Notes under the pieces: model-generated | Told to the model about the DNA's origin: nothing | Database searches by the model: none | The model's input: the letters and a program-made list of their open reading frames with translations, nothing else | NCBI GenBank assembly: GCA_965222505.1 | Contig: OZ244956.1 | Span: forward strand, 3,100,001 to 3,164,000 | Direction: 5' to 3' | DNA from: G965222505 sp965222505 | Lineage (GTDB): Bacteria; Bacteroidota; Rhodothermia; Rhodothermales; DATKEJ01 | DNA length: 64,000 bases | Part shown: in pieces, positions 17,411 through 26,177 of the stretch | Layout: each line of letters starts with the position of its first letter | Position numbering within the stretch: position 1 is the stretch's first letter | Translations under genes and position numbers: made by a program

Positions 17411-18942
17411 GGGATAAGCCCGGTGTGGAGCACGGTTTGTTGGGTCCTGAAGGTGGTACCGATGGCTTGGACGAGATATGTACCAGCCGGAAGACGGTGG
17501 GTATCGAACCGTATAGTCTGCGGTGCTTTGGCTGTGATATAGTCGTTGTAGAGTACGGCCACAGGGCGGCCTAGCAGGTCGTAGGCAGCTACCCGGACGT
17601 GCTGGGTTTTTCCAATTTCCAGCACCAGGTCGGTAGCGTATATGGCCGGGTGGGGAAACGGCAGCGAGAGACGATAGGCGGTCTCCGGGGGTACGTCCGG
17701 TATGGTGGGGATAAAGGAGAGCAGATTGTAGGCATAAACTAGGCCCTGGCCGTTGGCGGTCCAGGGAGCCGTCACAAAGGCCCACGTGTGATGGTCCAGG
17801 GCCACCGCATGGCCGGCATAACCGAGCGGAGCATCTGGTGGGACTAGCGTGAATCGGGGCATCCAGCCTTCCGGTCTGCGCCGGTACCAGAATATCCCGC
17901 CAGCCCGGTCAGTGGTGGCCGAGGCATAGCGGGCGCCGACAACAATTTCATTATTTCCCCCGAGGTCAAGGCTGTGGCCGTAGCGGCTTCCCGGTTCGGG
18001 AAGATCCGGGGTGAGGACGGTTTCTAGCGCCCAGGCGTCGCGGTCTCGGGCATAGACATAGACGGCCCCGGCATCGTCAAACAGGTTCGTGCTGGGACGG
18101 TCCCGGTTGGGGGCGCCGACGGCAATGAGGTTTTCATAGGTGGAGACGGCATAGCCGAACAGATCCATTGGGGCTTCGTCAGGTGGGCTCAGTTTGGTCG
18201 TCTGCCGCCACGTGTTACCCTCGCGTTGAAACACGTAGGCCGCGCCGCCTCGCCCATGGTATAACGCGCCGACAAGCGCAACGTCTTCATACAGCGAAAC
18301 GGACCATCCGAAGGCATCGCCCGGCATCACGTCGTCCGGCACCAGCTTGGCTTGTTCCACCCAGGTGCCTGAGGCGGCATCTTGTTGAAGCACGTAGACC
18401 GCACCCCCAACCGCGCTCCCTGGGCTACCGGGTGCCCCGACGAGGAGTACATCTTGATGGAGCGCAACAGCAGATCCGAACTCGTCGCCGGGCAGGGCAT
18501 CAGAGGCGGTAAGCACCGTAGTGGGTGTCCATACCTCGGCTTCAAAACGGTACAGGTGTACGGTGCCGCCCTCAAAGGCAGCGCGGTTTGCTTCCGGTGC
18601 ACCGATGGCCAGATGTGGTGCATCAACCGATATGGCCCACCCGAACCGGGCACCTGGTTGGGCTTCCGGGGCCGTGAGCTTGGCCGGGGCGGGATTCCAG
18701 ATGTCGTTTTCGCTTCGGTATACGTACACGGCCCCCGCATTCTCGGCAGCGGCGTCCTGACCGTAGGCTCCTACTACGAGAAAGCCAGGGGTGGCATCAG
18801 CCGAAAAGCCAAACAGGTCTTCGGGCACAGTATCGTCCGGGACAAGGGTGAAGTCTGGTACCCCCACTTGCCCAAAGGCTACGGAGATACTAAGCCCCCA
18901 GAGCAGCCCAATCCACCGGATGGATGTGCCGTAGCGGATCAT
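17407..18942 (-). CDS. Secreted FG-GAP beta-propeller protein with type IX-like sorting tail
   Basis: 511 residues. The N-terminal hydrophobic segment (WIGLLWGLSISVAFG) serves as signal peptide. About seven repeats of roughly 50 residues follow, each with a version of DLFGFSADATPGFLVVGAYG...AGAVYVYR. These are FG-GAP repeats that build an integrin-like propeller. The last ~85 residues (YRLSLPFPHPAIYATDLVLEI, LPAGTYLVQAIG) are a divergent sorting tail lacking the usual PNPFNP. It overlaps recJ upstream by 4 bp and the esterase downstream by 4 bp, so a surface protein is embedded in a coupled operon. Ligand unknown. Confidence 0.78.
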   Translation of the reverse strand: MIRYGTSIRWIGLLWGLSISVAFGQVGVPDFTLVPDDTVPEDLFGFSADATPGFLVVGAYGQDAAAENAGAVYVYRSENDIWNPAPAKLTAPEAQPGARFGWAISVDAPHLAIGAPEANRAAFEGGTVHLYRFEAEVWTPTTVLTASDALPGDEFGSAVALHQDVLLVGAPGSPGSAVGGAVYVLQQDAASGTWVEQAKLVPDDVMPGDAFGWSVSLYEDVALVGALYHGRGGAAYVFQREGNTWRQTTKLSPPDEAPMDLFGYAVSTYENLIAVGAPNRDRPSTNLFDDAGAVYVYARDRDAWALETVLTPDLPEPGSRYGHSLDLGGNNEIVVGARYASATTDRAGGIFWYRRRPEGWMPRFTLVPPDAPLGYAGHAVALDHHTWAFVTAPWTANGQGLVYAYNLLSFIPTIPDVPPETAYRLSLPFPHPAIYATDLVLEIGKTQHVRVAAYDLLGRPVAVLYNDYITAKAPQTIRFDTHRLPAGTYLVQAIGTTFRTQQTVLHTGLIP

Positions 18943-20669
18943 GATTCAGGTCGGAGGTCCTTCAGTTTCAGTTGAAGGGCAGTCTTGCCAGCCCAGGTAT
19001 TTTCTTCAATCGAGAAGACCATTTGGAGGCCCGTGCCCTGTTGCACGCTGGCGCGCACCGTCGGCATGTGGTGATGCATCTTAAAGCCGATCACATCGAA
19101 GGGGGGCATACCGTTGGTGGCAGGGGCAACCCTGAACTTCAGGTGACCATCGCCGACGATGGCCGGGTGGCCCACCACGCGCAAATTTCGACTCAGGAAC
19201 AGCGGGTTGTTGTTTTGTGGGCCAAAGGGGCCGAACTGGGCCAGCACCCGCCAGAACCGAGGCGTAATGTCGCCCAGGTCAAGCGGGGCATCGACCGGCA
19301 ATTCCGGCTCCATCAGTTCAGGTCGCATCATGTCACTGACGACGCTGTTGAACTTTTCCCGGAACGGCTCGACGTTCTCCAGGGGCAATTCCATGCCAGC
19401 GGCATATTTGTGCCCGCCGAATTGGGTCAAGAGGGGCTCGCAGGCTTTGATGGCATTGTAGACGTTGAAACCCAGAATGGACCGGGCCGACCCTTTGGCG
19501 GTGCCGTTGACCGTAGCCAACATGATGGCAGGCCGATGAAAGCGTTCGACGAGGCGGCTGGCTACAATCCCGATCACGCCCAGGTGCCAGTCGTCGTGGT
19601 GTAACACCAGGGCATGTTGCATGCAGGTATCGCAGGAAGCCTCGGCAATGTTAACGGCGGCCTTAAATGTGGAGCGGTCCAGTTTTCGCCGGCGTTGGTT
19701 GATCTGTTCGATTTTGTTGGCCAGGGCTTGTGCCTCGCCGGCGTTGGTCGTGGTTAGCAGATCGACGGCAAGCCGGGCATGATCTAGGCGGCCAGCGGCA
19801 TTGATCCGGGGGCCAATCGCAAAAACGATCTGGCTGGTGCTACACTTGCGGAGGTCCAGCCGGGCCTTCTCGGCCAGTTTTCGAATGCCGAGCCTCGGGT
19901 TATTGCGCAACATGTCAAGACCTGCGGTTATGAGCAACCGGTTCTCGCCCAGCACCGGCACAATGTCGCTGGCAATAGAGAGGGCGACGAGGTCCAGATA
20001 GGGATAGGCCCGTTCGACGGGTTCGCCCAGTTTGTGCAGGGTGGCTTGCACCAGCTTGAAGCCGACGCCACAGCCGGAGAGTTCCTTGAATGGGTAGGAG
20101 CAACCGGGGCGTTTGGGGTCCAGGACGGCCACGGCATTGGGGATGGTATCCCCGGCGGTGTGGTGATCGCAGATGATCAAGTCCAGGTTTTTGCTCTGAG
20201 CATAGTCGGCTACTTCATGGCCGGTAATGCCGCAGTCGAGGGCAATCACCAGACTTACCCCCGCATTGACGGCATAGTCCATCCCGATCTTTTTCAGGCC
20301 GTAGCCATCGCGGTACCGGTGCGGGATGAAAGACAACGCATCGATCCCCATATCCCGCAGGAAGGTGACCATAAGTGCCGCGGATGTGGTGCCGTCGACG
20401 TCATAATCACCATACACCAGCACCCGCTCTTTGCGTTCGATGGCCTGGACCACGCGGTTGGCGGCCTCGTGCATGTCACACATCAGAAACGGATCATGCA
20501 CGGCTTCCAGCGAGGGCCTGAAAAAATGCCGGGCTTGTTCAAACGTCTCCACGCCACGCAGGACGAGGGATCGGGCGAGGGGTTCCGGGAGGTTGTTTAG
20601 TTCATGTTGAAGCCGCGCAACTGTATCCCGTTTCTCCTCAACGGAACGCAGAATCCAGCGATAGGTCAT
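18939..20669 (-). CDS. recJ: Single-stranded-DNA-specific exonuclease RecJ
   Basis: 576 residues, normal for RecJ. The DHH phosphoesterase motifs are visible: VLVYGDYDVDGTTSAAL, SLVIALDCGITG, IICDHHTAG and FGPRINAAGRL-like IGPRINAAGRLDHA. The DHHA1 part has GSARSILGFNVYNAIKAC and FGGHKYAAGMELP. RecJ degrades single-stranded DNA 5' to 3' in recombinational and mismatch repair. The stop codon overlaps the following FG-GAP gene by 4 bp. Confidence 0.95.
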   Translation of the reverse strand: MTYRWILRSVEEKRDTVARLQHELNNLPEPLARSLVLRGVETFEQARHFFRPSLEAVHDPFLMCDMHEAANRVVQAIERKERVLVYGDYDVDGTTSAALMVTFLRDMGIDALSFIPHRYRDGYGLKKIGMDYAVNAGVSLVIALDCGITGHEVADYAQSKNLDLIICDHHTAGDTIPNAVAVLDPKRPGCSYPFKELSGCGVGFKLVQATLHKLGEPVERAYPYLDLVALSIASDIVPVLGENRLLITAGLDMLRNNPRLGIRKLAEKARLDLRKCSTSQIVFAIGPRINAAGRLDHARLAVDLLTTTNAGEAQALANKIEQINQRRRKLDRSTFKAAVNIAEASCDTCMQHALVLHHDDWHLGVIGIVASRLVERFHRPAIMLATVNGTAKGSARSILGFNVYNAIKACEPLLTQFGGHKYAAGMELPLENVEPFREKFNSVVSDMMRPELMEPELPVDAPLDLGDITPRFWRVLAQFGPFGPQNNNPLFLSRNLRVVGHPAIVGDGHLKFRVAPATNGMPPFDVIGFKMHHHMPTVRASVQQGTGLQMVFSIEENTWAGKTALQLKLKDLRPES

Positions 20670-20811
20670 AGGTTTAGGTGGGTAGATCTATATGAATCGT
20701 TGTTTTTTCAATATGTTAAAGACCCGGCAGCAACAGACAATGTAACGTGGGAAAGGGCATGCTGCACCGCCGGAAGGTAAGAAATGAAAAGGAATGTTTC
20801 AGAACCCTTTG

Positions 20812-21534
20812 TCATTTGATGATGAGAAAGATTCCCATCACCAGTAGCAAAGTGTACACAGCCCGGTCAAAAGCCCCGGATGGAATCCGGGTGTGCAACA
20901 GGCCACCAAGGTAAACAGCCAGCACGACCACCGGCAAGGCCCAGAGGTACAGGCCCACGACCTCAAGGGTCCAGAGCCCGCCCACGGCATGCCCGACCAG
21001 GATAAACAGCCCAACCGGGAAGAAATACCCCTGCAAGGTGGCCCGGAAGGTAGCCGGCGGCCACTGGCTCAAGGCCCCATACATCACGATCGGCGGTCCG
21101 TTTACGCTGGTGGCTCCCCCGAAAATGCCGGCCACGAAGCCGAACAGGTAGACCAACTTCGGGTGGTTGAGCTTGAGGCGCGGCATAAACAGTTCATACA
21201 GCGCAAACAACACCAGCAACACCCCCAGGCCGATCTTGAGCATACGCTCCGGAATGTAAATGAGCGCATAAAGGCCAAACGGAATCCCCACTACGGAGGC
21301 CACAATCAACCGCCAAGCCGCGCCTACATTTACCTTTCGCCATTGGCCAAAGAGGATCAACACGGCCATGGTGGAGGCCAGCAAGGCCACCAGGGGCACG
21401 GCGGTTTGCATAGGAGTGATGAGCGTCAACAACGGCATGGCCAACAGGGCATCCCCAAACCCGATGGCCGAGCGCATCAGCGCGGCGAAAAAGACAATGC
21501 CGAGGACAGCCGCCGTCAGGGTACTAAAAGCCAT
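20812..21534 (-). CDS. TauE/SafE-family permease
   Basis: 240 residues from the ATG at 21534; a GTG four codons earlier is an alternative. Eight hydrophobic segments in two halves are typical of the family, each half starting near a small-residue motif (MRSAIGFGDALLAMPLL and GIFGGATSVNGPPIVMYGAL). Members export or import anions such as sulfite or organosulfur compounds. The substrate here cannot be told. It stands alone between recJ and aroE. Confidence 0.85.
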   Translation of the reverse strand: MAFSTLTAAVLGIVFFAALMRSAIGFGDALLAMPLLTLITPMQTAVPLVALLASTMAVLILFGQWRKVNVGAAWRLIVASVVGIPFGLYALIYIPERMLKIGLGVLLVLFALYELFMPRLKLNHPKLVYLFGFVAGIFGGATSVNGPPIVMYGALSQWPPATFRATLQGYFFPVGLFILVGHAVGGLWTLEVVGLYLWALPVVVLAVYLGGLLHTRIPSGAFDRAVYTLLLVMGIFLIIK

Positions 21535-21685
21535 ATCACACACCACGTATCATAATAAACCCAAACATTCGCCCCGTTTTACCTTGCTCCAAGCCCCCGT
21601 GCCGGGTGGTGAATCCTCCGGTTATGCCCGGTACAGCCATAATCAGATGGGGGGTATGCCAGACGGGCTCAGGCATAGACATAAC

Positions 21686-22567
21686 TCAGGCACCGGACGA
21701 TGTAAAATGAGCTTCCAGTGCATGCCGGACTGGTTCCACAGGCATGGCGTGGCCGGTCCAGTGCCGGTAGGCCGCATCGGCCTGGGCGATAAACATGGGC
21801 AAGCCACCCAGAATGTGCGCTCCCCGGTGGGCGGCTTCATCCAAGAGTCGCGTACGACGAGGGTTGTAGATGAGGTCGTAGACCACATGTTCAGAGGTAA
21901 AACAATTGGCCTCCGGCCAGGGGGAGGCCGAAGCCCTCGGGTGCATCCCTACCGGTGTGGCATTGACCACAAGTCGGCTGTTGCGTACGGCCGGTTCGGC
22001 CTCAGTAAGGGGAACGACAGAGAGGGCGGTATGGAGATCAAAGGCGGCCAGATCCTGGGCCAGGGTTTCGCCGCTGGCCGTTCGGCGTACCGCAATGTGG
22101 AGGGCTTTGGGGCGGACTTGTGTCAGGAGGGCATACACGGCGGCGCGGGCGGCCCCACCGGCCCCCAAAACCACGGCCTCTTCGCCCTGGAGGATATCGA
22201 GAAAAGGAGAGAGTGGCGCAAGGAAACCAGCCACGTCGGTATTGTCTCCGTAGAGGATTGAGGTTTGGTCGGTTTGCCGCTGCACGATGGTGTTGACGGC
22301 GCCAACAGCCTCGGCTTCAGGGCTTAGGGCGTCGAGCAGGGGCAAGACGGCTTGCTTGTGAGGGAGCGTGACGTTGGCCCCCACAAACTGGAGGGCGCGT
22401 AATCCGGCGATGGCCTGGGGGAGGTCGGTGGGCCGGACCGGGGTCGCCACATAACACAGGTTGAGGCCGTCGTGTTGGAAGGCGGTGTTGTGGATGAGGG
22501 GCGAAAGGGAGTGGGAGACCGGGTAGCCCAGCAAGGTGACCAGCCGGGTATGGGCATCAATGGGCAT
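21686..22567 (-). CDS. aroE: Shikimate dehydrogenase
   Basis: 293 residues. The N-terminal substrate site has GYPVSHSLSPLIHN, and NVTLPHK contains the catalytic Lys. GDNTDVAGF supplies the conserved Asp. The NADP-binding loop is VLGAGGAARA and NATPVGM follows. The enzyme reduces 3-dehydroshikimate in aromatic amino acid synthesis. Its ATG lies only 12 bp from the left end of the TA-flanked inverted-repeat element at 22579-22743, so the element must hold or displace its promoter. Confidence 0.94.
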   Translation of the reverse strand: MPIDAHTRLVTLLGYPVSHSLSPLIHNTAFQHDGLNLCYVATPVRPTDLPQAIAGLRALQFVGANVTLPHKQAVLPLLDALSPEAEAVGAVNTIVQRQTDQTSILYGDNTDVAGFLAPLSPFLDILQGEEAVVLGAGGAARAAVYALLTQVRPKALHIAVRRTASGETLAQDLAAFDLHTALSVVPLTEAEPAVRNSRLVVNATPVGMHPRASASPWPEANCFTSEHVVYDLIYNPRRTRLLDEAAHRGAHILGGLPMFIAQADAAYRHWTGHAMPVEPVRHALEAHFTSSGA

Positions 22568-22578
22568 GGCTGGCGGAC

Positions 22579-22743
22579 TAGTGCTCTGTCAAGTTCATCA
22601 TGTCGGGTCAATAGCCGTGCAACGTTTCGGGCAGACAAGGCACCGGAGCGAGACATAGCAGTAGCTATGGCGAGTGAGGGTAACGCCGTATGCGCGGAAC
22701 GGGGCCAGCAAGAACCCGACAGATCGGGCTTGACAGAACACTA
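22579..22743. mobile_element. MITE-like element with terminal inverted repeats and TA flanks
   Basis: The ends are TAGTGCTCTGTCAAG (22579-22593) and CTTGACAGAACACTA (22729-22743), complementary at 14 of 15 positions. A TA dinucleotide at each end could be the target duplication, leaving a 161-bp core without a transposase ORF. TA duplication is typical of IS630/Tc1-like and some other transposases. The right end touches the TPR gene so that its TAG stop is formed by the TA flank plus the element's terminal base. Confidence 0.7.
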
Positions 22744-24141
22744 TACGCCCAGGGAATGGCGTACGTAGGTGTCCCGCGCGAGGTCAGGATACAGCCGGGA
22801 GAACACATCCCATTGGGTAGCATCCTGCTGAAAGGCCTGGCGGAAGGCCCGCATACTGTCCTGGTACCGACCCAAAATGAGCAATACGCGGCCTTGGCCG
22901 AAGTAGGCCATTGGGTTTTCTGGGTGCAGGACCAGGGCTTTTTTATAGGCTTCGAGGGCGTCGTCGTAGGCGCAGGATTCGACGAGGGTTTCGGCCAGGT
23001 CCGTCCAGGCTTCTACATGGTCCGGATTCAGACTCAGGACCTGCCGGTAGGCTTCCGCGGCTTGCCCCAACAGACCGGCGTTGTAGGCGCTGTCTGCGCG
23101 GGCATACCAGAACTCGCTGTCGTCCGGGCGCAAACGCACCGCTTCGTCAAAGCAATGGAGTGCTTTTTCGTGTTCGTTTTTGGCTTCGTAGCAGCAACCC
23201 ATCCCGTAGCAGGCTTCGGCGTATTCGGGTTCGACGCGGAGGGCGCGCTGGAAGAAGGCAATGGCGTTGCTGTACTGGCTCAGTTCTTCGTAGGAGGAGC
23301 CGATGTTGTAGTACGTCGCGGCGTCTTCCTGTTCGAAGCGGAGGACGTTTTTATAGCTCTCGATGGCCGCCTCATACTTTTTCTGTCCGGCCAGGGCATT
23401 GCCCCGGTTGTAGTAGGCCGAGGCAAAATCGTCCTGAATGGCAATCGCCATATCGTAGGAGTCAATGGCTTCGTCGAACCGTTCCAGTCGGCTCAGGACG
23501 ATTCCCCGGTTGTACCACGCATTCTGCGAGAACGGGTCGATGTCGATTTGCCGGTCGTAGCAGATGAGGCTGTCATCGAGTTTGCCAAGCAAATCGTAGC
23601 AATAGCCCAGCTCATACCACACATCGGGGTGTTCCGGATTGCGTTCGGCACACTGGGAAAAAAGGCTGCTGGCCTCCTCAATGCGGCCGATTTTGGACAG
23701 GGTGATGCCCCTGTGAAACAGGCCATCCTCATTGAGGGGGTCTATTTCCAGCACCACGACGTAGGCTTCGAGGGCTTCCTCGTAGCATTTCAGGTGGTCC
23801 AGCGTGATGCCTCGGTTGAGGTTGGTCTCGCTGTCCATCGGGTTGAGGGCCAGAGCGCGGTCGTAAGAAATGAGGGCTTCTTCGTGGCGGTCCAGGTGGT
23901 TCAGCAGAATACCACGCCGGAGCCAGGCATCGGACGAATAGGGATGGGTGGAAACAAGCCGTTCGATGACTTCCAGTGCTGCATCAAAGCGTTCATGCTC
24001 GAAGTAGTAGGAAGCAATATCATCGAGCGTATCCGAGTCAAAGTAGGAGTCGGATTGTTCTTTCAGACTCCGTTCGTAGGCTGCCACCGCATCATTCGGG
24101 TGCTCCTTGCCTATGGGGTCATCAAAACCGGTGTAGTCCAT
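22741..24141 (-). CDS. Tetratricopeptide-repeat protein
   Basis: 466 residues, acidic, made of about twelve TPR units of 34 residues (for example AWYNRGIVLSRLERFDEAIDSYDMAI and AYYNRGNALAGQKKYEAAIESYKNVL) after a short N-terminus (MDYTGFDDPIGKEH). There is no signal peptide or other domain, so it is presumably a cytoplasmic scaffold; partners unknown. Proteins like this, beginning with a short acidic stretch before the TPR array, are common in Bacteroidota. The stop codon coincides with the end of the inverted-repeat element, so the C-terminus may have been shortened by its insertion. Confidence 0.85.
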   Translation of the reverse strand: MDYTGFDDPIGKEHPNDAVAAYERSLKEQSDSYFDSDTLDDIASYYFEHERFDAALEVIERLVSTHPYSSDAWLRRGILLNHLDRHEEALISYDRALALNPMDSETNLNRGITLDHLKCYEEALEAYVVVLEIDPLNEDGLFHRGITLSKIGRIEEASSLFSQCAERNPEHPDVWYELGYCYDLLGKLDDSLICYDRQIDIDPFSQNAWYNRGIVLSRLERFDEAIDSYDMAIAIQDDFASAYYNRGNALAGQKKYEAAIESYKNVLRFEQEDAATYYNIGSSYEELSQYSNAIAFFQRALRVEPEYAEACYGMGCCYEAKNEHEKALHCFDEAVRLRPDDSEFWYARADSAYNAGLLGQAAEAYRQVLSLNPDHVEAWTDLAETLVESCAYDDALEAYKKALVLHPENPMAYFGQGRVLLILGRYQDSMRAFRQAFQQDATQWDVFSRLYPDLARDTYVRHSLGV

Positions 24142-24348
24142 ACAGGAAGCGACGTTAAGACAACATCAAAAAATGCGGTTTGCGGAGCTTGGATCTGCAT
24201 CATTATAATAGCAATCGACGGGCTGAAGATGCAAGTCGTAATTTGCGCGGGGTGGTGTACGCTGCCCCTGCGACCCTGGAATACATAATTCGGTTCCCAA
24301 AAGCCATGCGCAGGATGGGGGCTATAACCCGGACGCAACCGCGTTTAT

Positions 24349-24975
24349 ATGTTCGTTACATTCGAAGGCATCGACGGAAGTGGAAAAAGTACGCAGATTG
24401 AATTGCTCGCCGAACGGCTGACGGCCGCCGGGTATGTGGTGTGTACCCTGCGCGAGCCGGGCGGTACCGAACTGTCCGAACGGATACGGGCGCTTCTGTT
24501 AGACCCGGCGATGCACATCGTCCCGTTTGCCGAACTGTTGTTGTTCTCGGCGGCACGGGCACAACTGGTGGCCGAAGAAATCAAGCCGGCGCTGGAAAGG
24601 GGGGAAGTGGTCATCAGTGATCGGTTCTATGACTCCACAACGGCCTACCAGGGAGCCGGCCGCAATGTAGCGGCCCAGGATTGGATTCAGGCCTTTAACC
24701 GCCAGGTCACAGGAGGCCTGGTTCCGGCCCGGACGTACTGGATGGACCTCCCACCGGATGTGGCTCTGGCCCGCCGCGGCGACCGCCCCCAGGACCGCAT
24801 GGAAACCGCCGAAACCGCCTTTTTCGAGCGTATCGCCACGGCTTATCAACACATCGCCCTGACCGAGCCAGACCGCATCCTCACCCTGGACGCCACCCTG
24901 CCCCGCGCATACATTCATGAACAAATCTGGGCCGACCTGTCCGAGCGCCTTGCGCTGCCTAAAGACGAGCACTGA
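24349..24975 (+). CDS. tmk: Thymidylate kinase
   Basis: 208 residues. P-loop FEGIDGSGKST at residues 5-15, LREPGGTELSERIR, and the DRFYDSTTAYQGAGR segment with the DR(Y/F) and TAYQG motifs of dTMP kinases. DRPQDRMET is the lid region. It phosphorylates dTMP to dTDP. The start is the first ATG of the frame and gives the expected N-terminus. Confidence 0.95.
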   Translation: MFVTFEGIDGSGKSTQIELLAERLTAAGYVVCTLREPGGTELSERIRALLLDPAMHIVPFAELLLFSAARAQLVAEEIKPALERGEVVISDRFYDSTTAYQGAGRNVAAQDWIQAFNRQVTGGLVPARTYWMDLPPDVALARRGDRPQDRMETAETAFFERIATAYQHIALTEPDRILTLDATLPRAYIHEQIWADLSERLALPKDEH

Positions 24976-25040
24976 TTCCCTCAGCTCCGCCTCGGGAATT
25001 GCTGCCCACCTTAACGCCGCACCCTGCACCCAACCAGTAC

Positions 25041-25060
25041 GGACACGACATGTCGTGTCC
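25041..25060. repeat. Perfect 20-bp palindrome
   Basis: GGACACGACA followed immediately by its exact reverse complement. It lies between tmk and the Fur-family gene, about 115 bp upstream of the latter's ATG. It is too GC-rich for a classical Fur box. It resembles dispersed CACGACATGTCGTG-type repeats of many genomes, but as an operator it cannot be excluded. Confidence 0.55.
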
Positions 25061-25176
25061 CAACGTGATTTGATTTTGGCATTCGAGCCAAATCCGCCCT
25101 CCGCCCTTCGCACCCTGGAACCCTGCTTTCTCTGCTACCGTTTAGGTTCATACCTTTTCATCTGCCATCGCACTTT

Positions 25177-25683
25177 ATGGATCAGCAAAAAGAGGCTCCG
25201 CCCGTACTTATGCATACCAACCAACTGGATGAAGTCCGGCGTATCTTCCGGGAGTTTCTGAAGGCCCGCAACTTGCGCCAGACGCCCGAACGGTTGGCCA
25301 TTCTGGACGAAGTGTATGGCTCGGAAGGACATTTTGATGCAGACGCGCTCTACATTCAGCTTAAGGCCAAGGGGACCCGGGTAAGCCGGGCCACGGTCTA
25401 CAACACGCTGGATCTGTTGCTGGCCTGTAACCTGGTGGGGAAACACCAGTTTGGGGCCAACCAGGCCAAGTATGAACGGGCCTACAGCTACTGGCAGCAT
25501 GACCATCTGATTTGCATCGACTGCAACGAAATTTTTGAATTCTGTGATCCGCGTCTCCAGAGTGTTCAAGAAATGGTCGCTGAGATTTATCAATTCAACA
25601 TCAAGCACCATTCCCTGGAAATGTACGGGCACTGTCGGCAAACAGATTGTCAGTACCGAAAAGCCGCCGCCCCGGCATCCTGA
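25177..25683 (+). CDS. Fur-family metalloregulator
   Basis: 168 residues, slightly long because of an N-terminal extension. The winged-helix DNA-binding part contains RQTPERLAILDEVYGSEGHFDADALY and VSRATVYNTLDLL. Metal-site and dimerisation signatures are HDHLICIDCNEIFEF (first structural Cys/His cluster) and CRQTDC near the C-terminus. Residues that separate Fur, Zur and PerR are not decisive by eye, so the metal or oxidant sensed is left open. The perfect palindrome at 25041 is a possible autoregulatory site. Confidence 0.88.
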   Translation: MDQQKEAPPVLMHTNQLDEVRRIFREFLKARNLRQTPERLAILDEVYGSEGHFDADALYIQLKAKGTRVSRATVYNTLDLLLACNLVGKHQFGANQAKYERAYSYWQHDHLICIDCNEIFEFCDPRLQSVQEMVAEIYQFNIKHHSLEMYGHCRQTDCQYRKAAAPAS

Positions 25684-25740
25684 AAAACTCGGAAAGGGGG
25701 TCGATCCCGGCTATTTTTTTTTGTATCTTGCAAGGTCGCC

Positions 25741-26172
25741 ATGCGCCGTTACACCATTCATATCCTCCTCCTGGTGCTCTTCGCCGTCGGTTTTACCTCC
25801 GCCAATGTGGTACTGAGCCGGTTTGATGCACGTACCGAAGATCAGAACATCATCGTTACGTGGCAGTCCAGCGTTGAGGCCGAGGTGCAGGTGTACATCC
25901 TGGAGCGCAAGAGCAACTTTGATCCGGTCTTTAAGGAAATGACCCGTTTGCAGGCCCAGGGGGTCAACAAGCCGTACGCCTTCCGGGACGAGCGGGTCTA
26001 CAAAGCCCAGTACGGCCAGGGCAATCAGGGGCCCCTCGCCGAGCAAATGCACTACCGGTTGCGTATTGTTTTCCTGGACGGGTCCTTTATCTATTCCGAT
26101 CCCATCGCTGTCGATTATACCCCGACGGCCATCCGGCGCACCTGGGGCAGTATCAAAGCCATGTTCCAGTAA
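25741..26172 (+). CDS. Small exported Fn3-like protein
   Basis: 143 residues. The hydrophobic N-terminus (MRRYTIHILLLVLFAVGFTSA) is a signal peptide or anchor. The remainder, VVLSRFDARTEDQNIIVTWQSSVE through YRLRIVFLDGSFIYSDPIAVDY, matches in pattern the Fn3-like module next to the sorting tail in the secreted proteins at 1213, 2577, 39933 and 52574. Here the PNPFNP tail is absent and the protein ends IKAMFQ. The gene is 5 bp from pyrR and probably cotranscribed with it. Function unknown. Confidence 0.7.
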   Translation: MRRYTIHILLLVLFAVGFTSANVVLSRFDARTEDQNIIVTWQSSVEAEVQVYILERKSNFDPVFKEMTRLQAQGVNKPYAFRDERVYKAQYGQGNQGPLAEQMHYRLRIVFLDGSFIYSDPIAVDYTPTAIRRTWGSIKAMFQ

Positions 26173-26177
26173 CCGAC

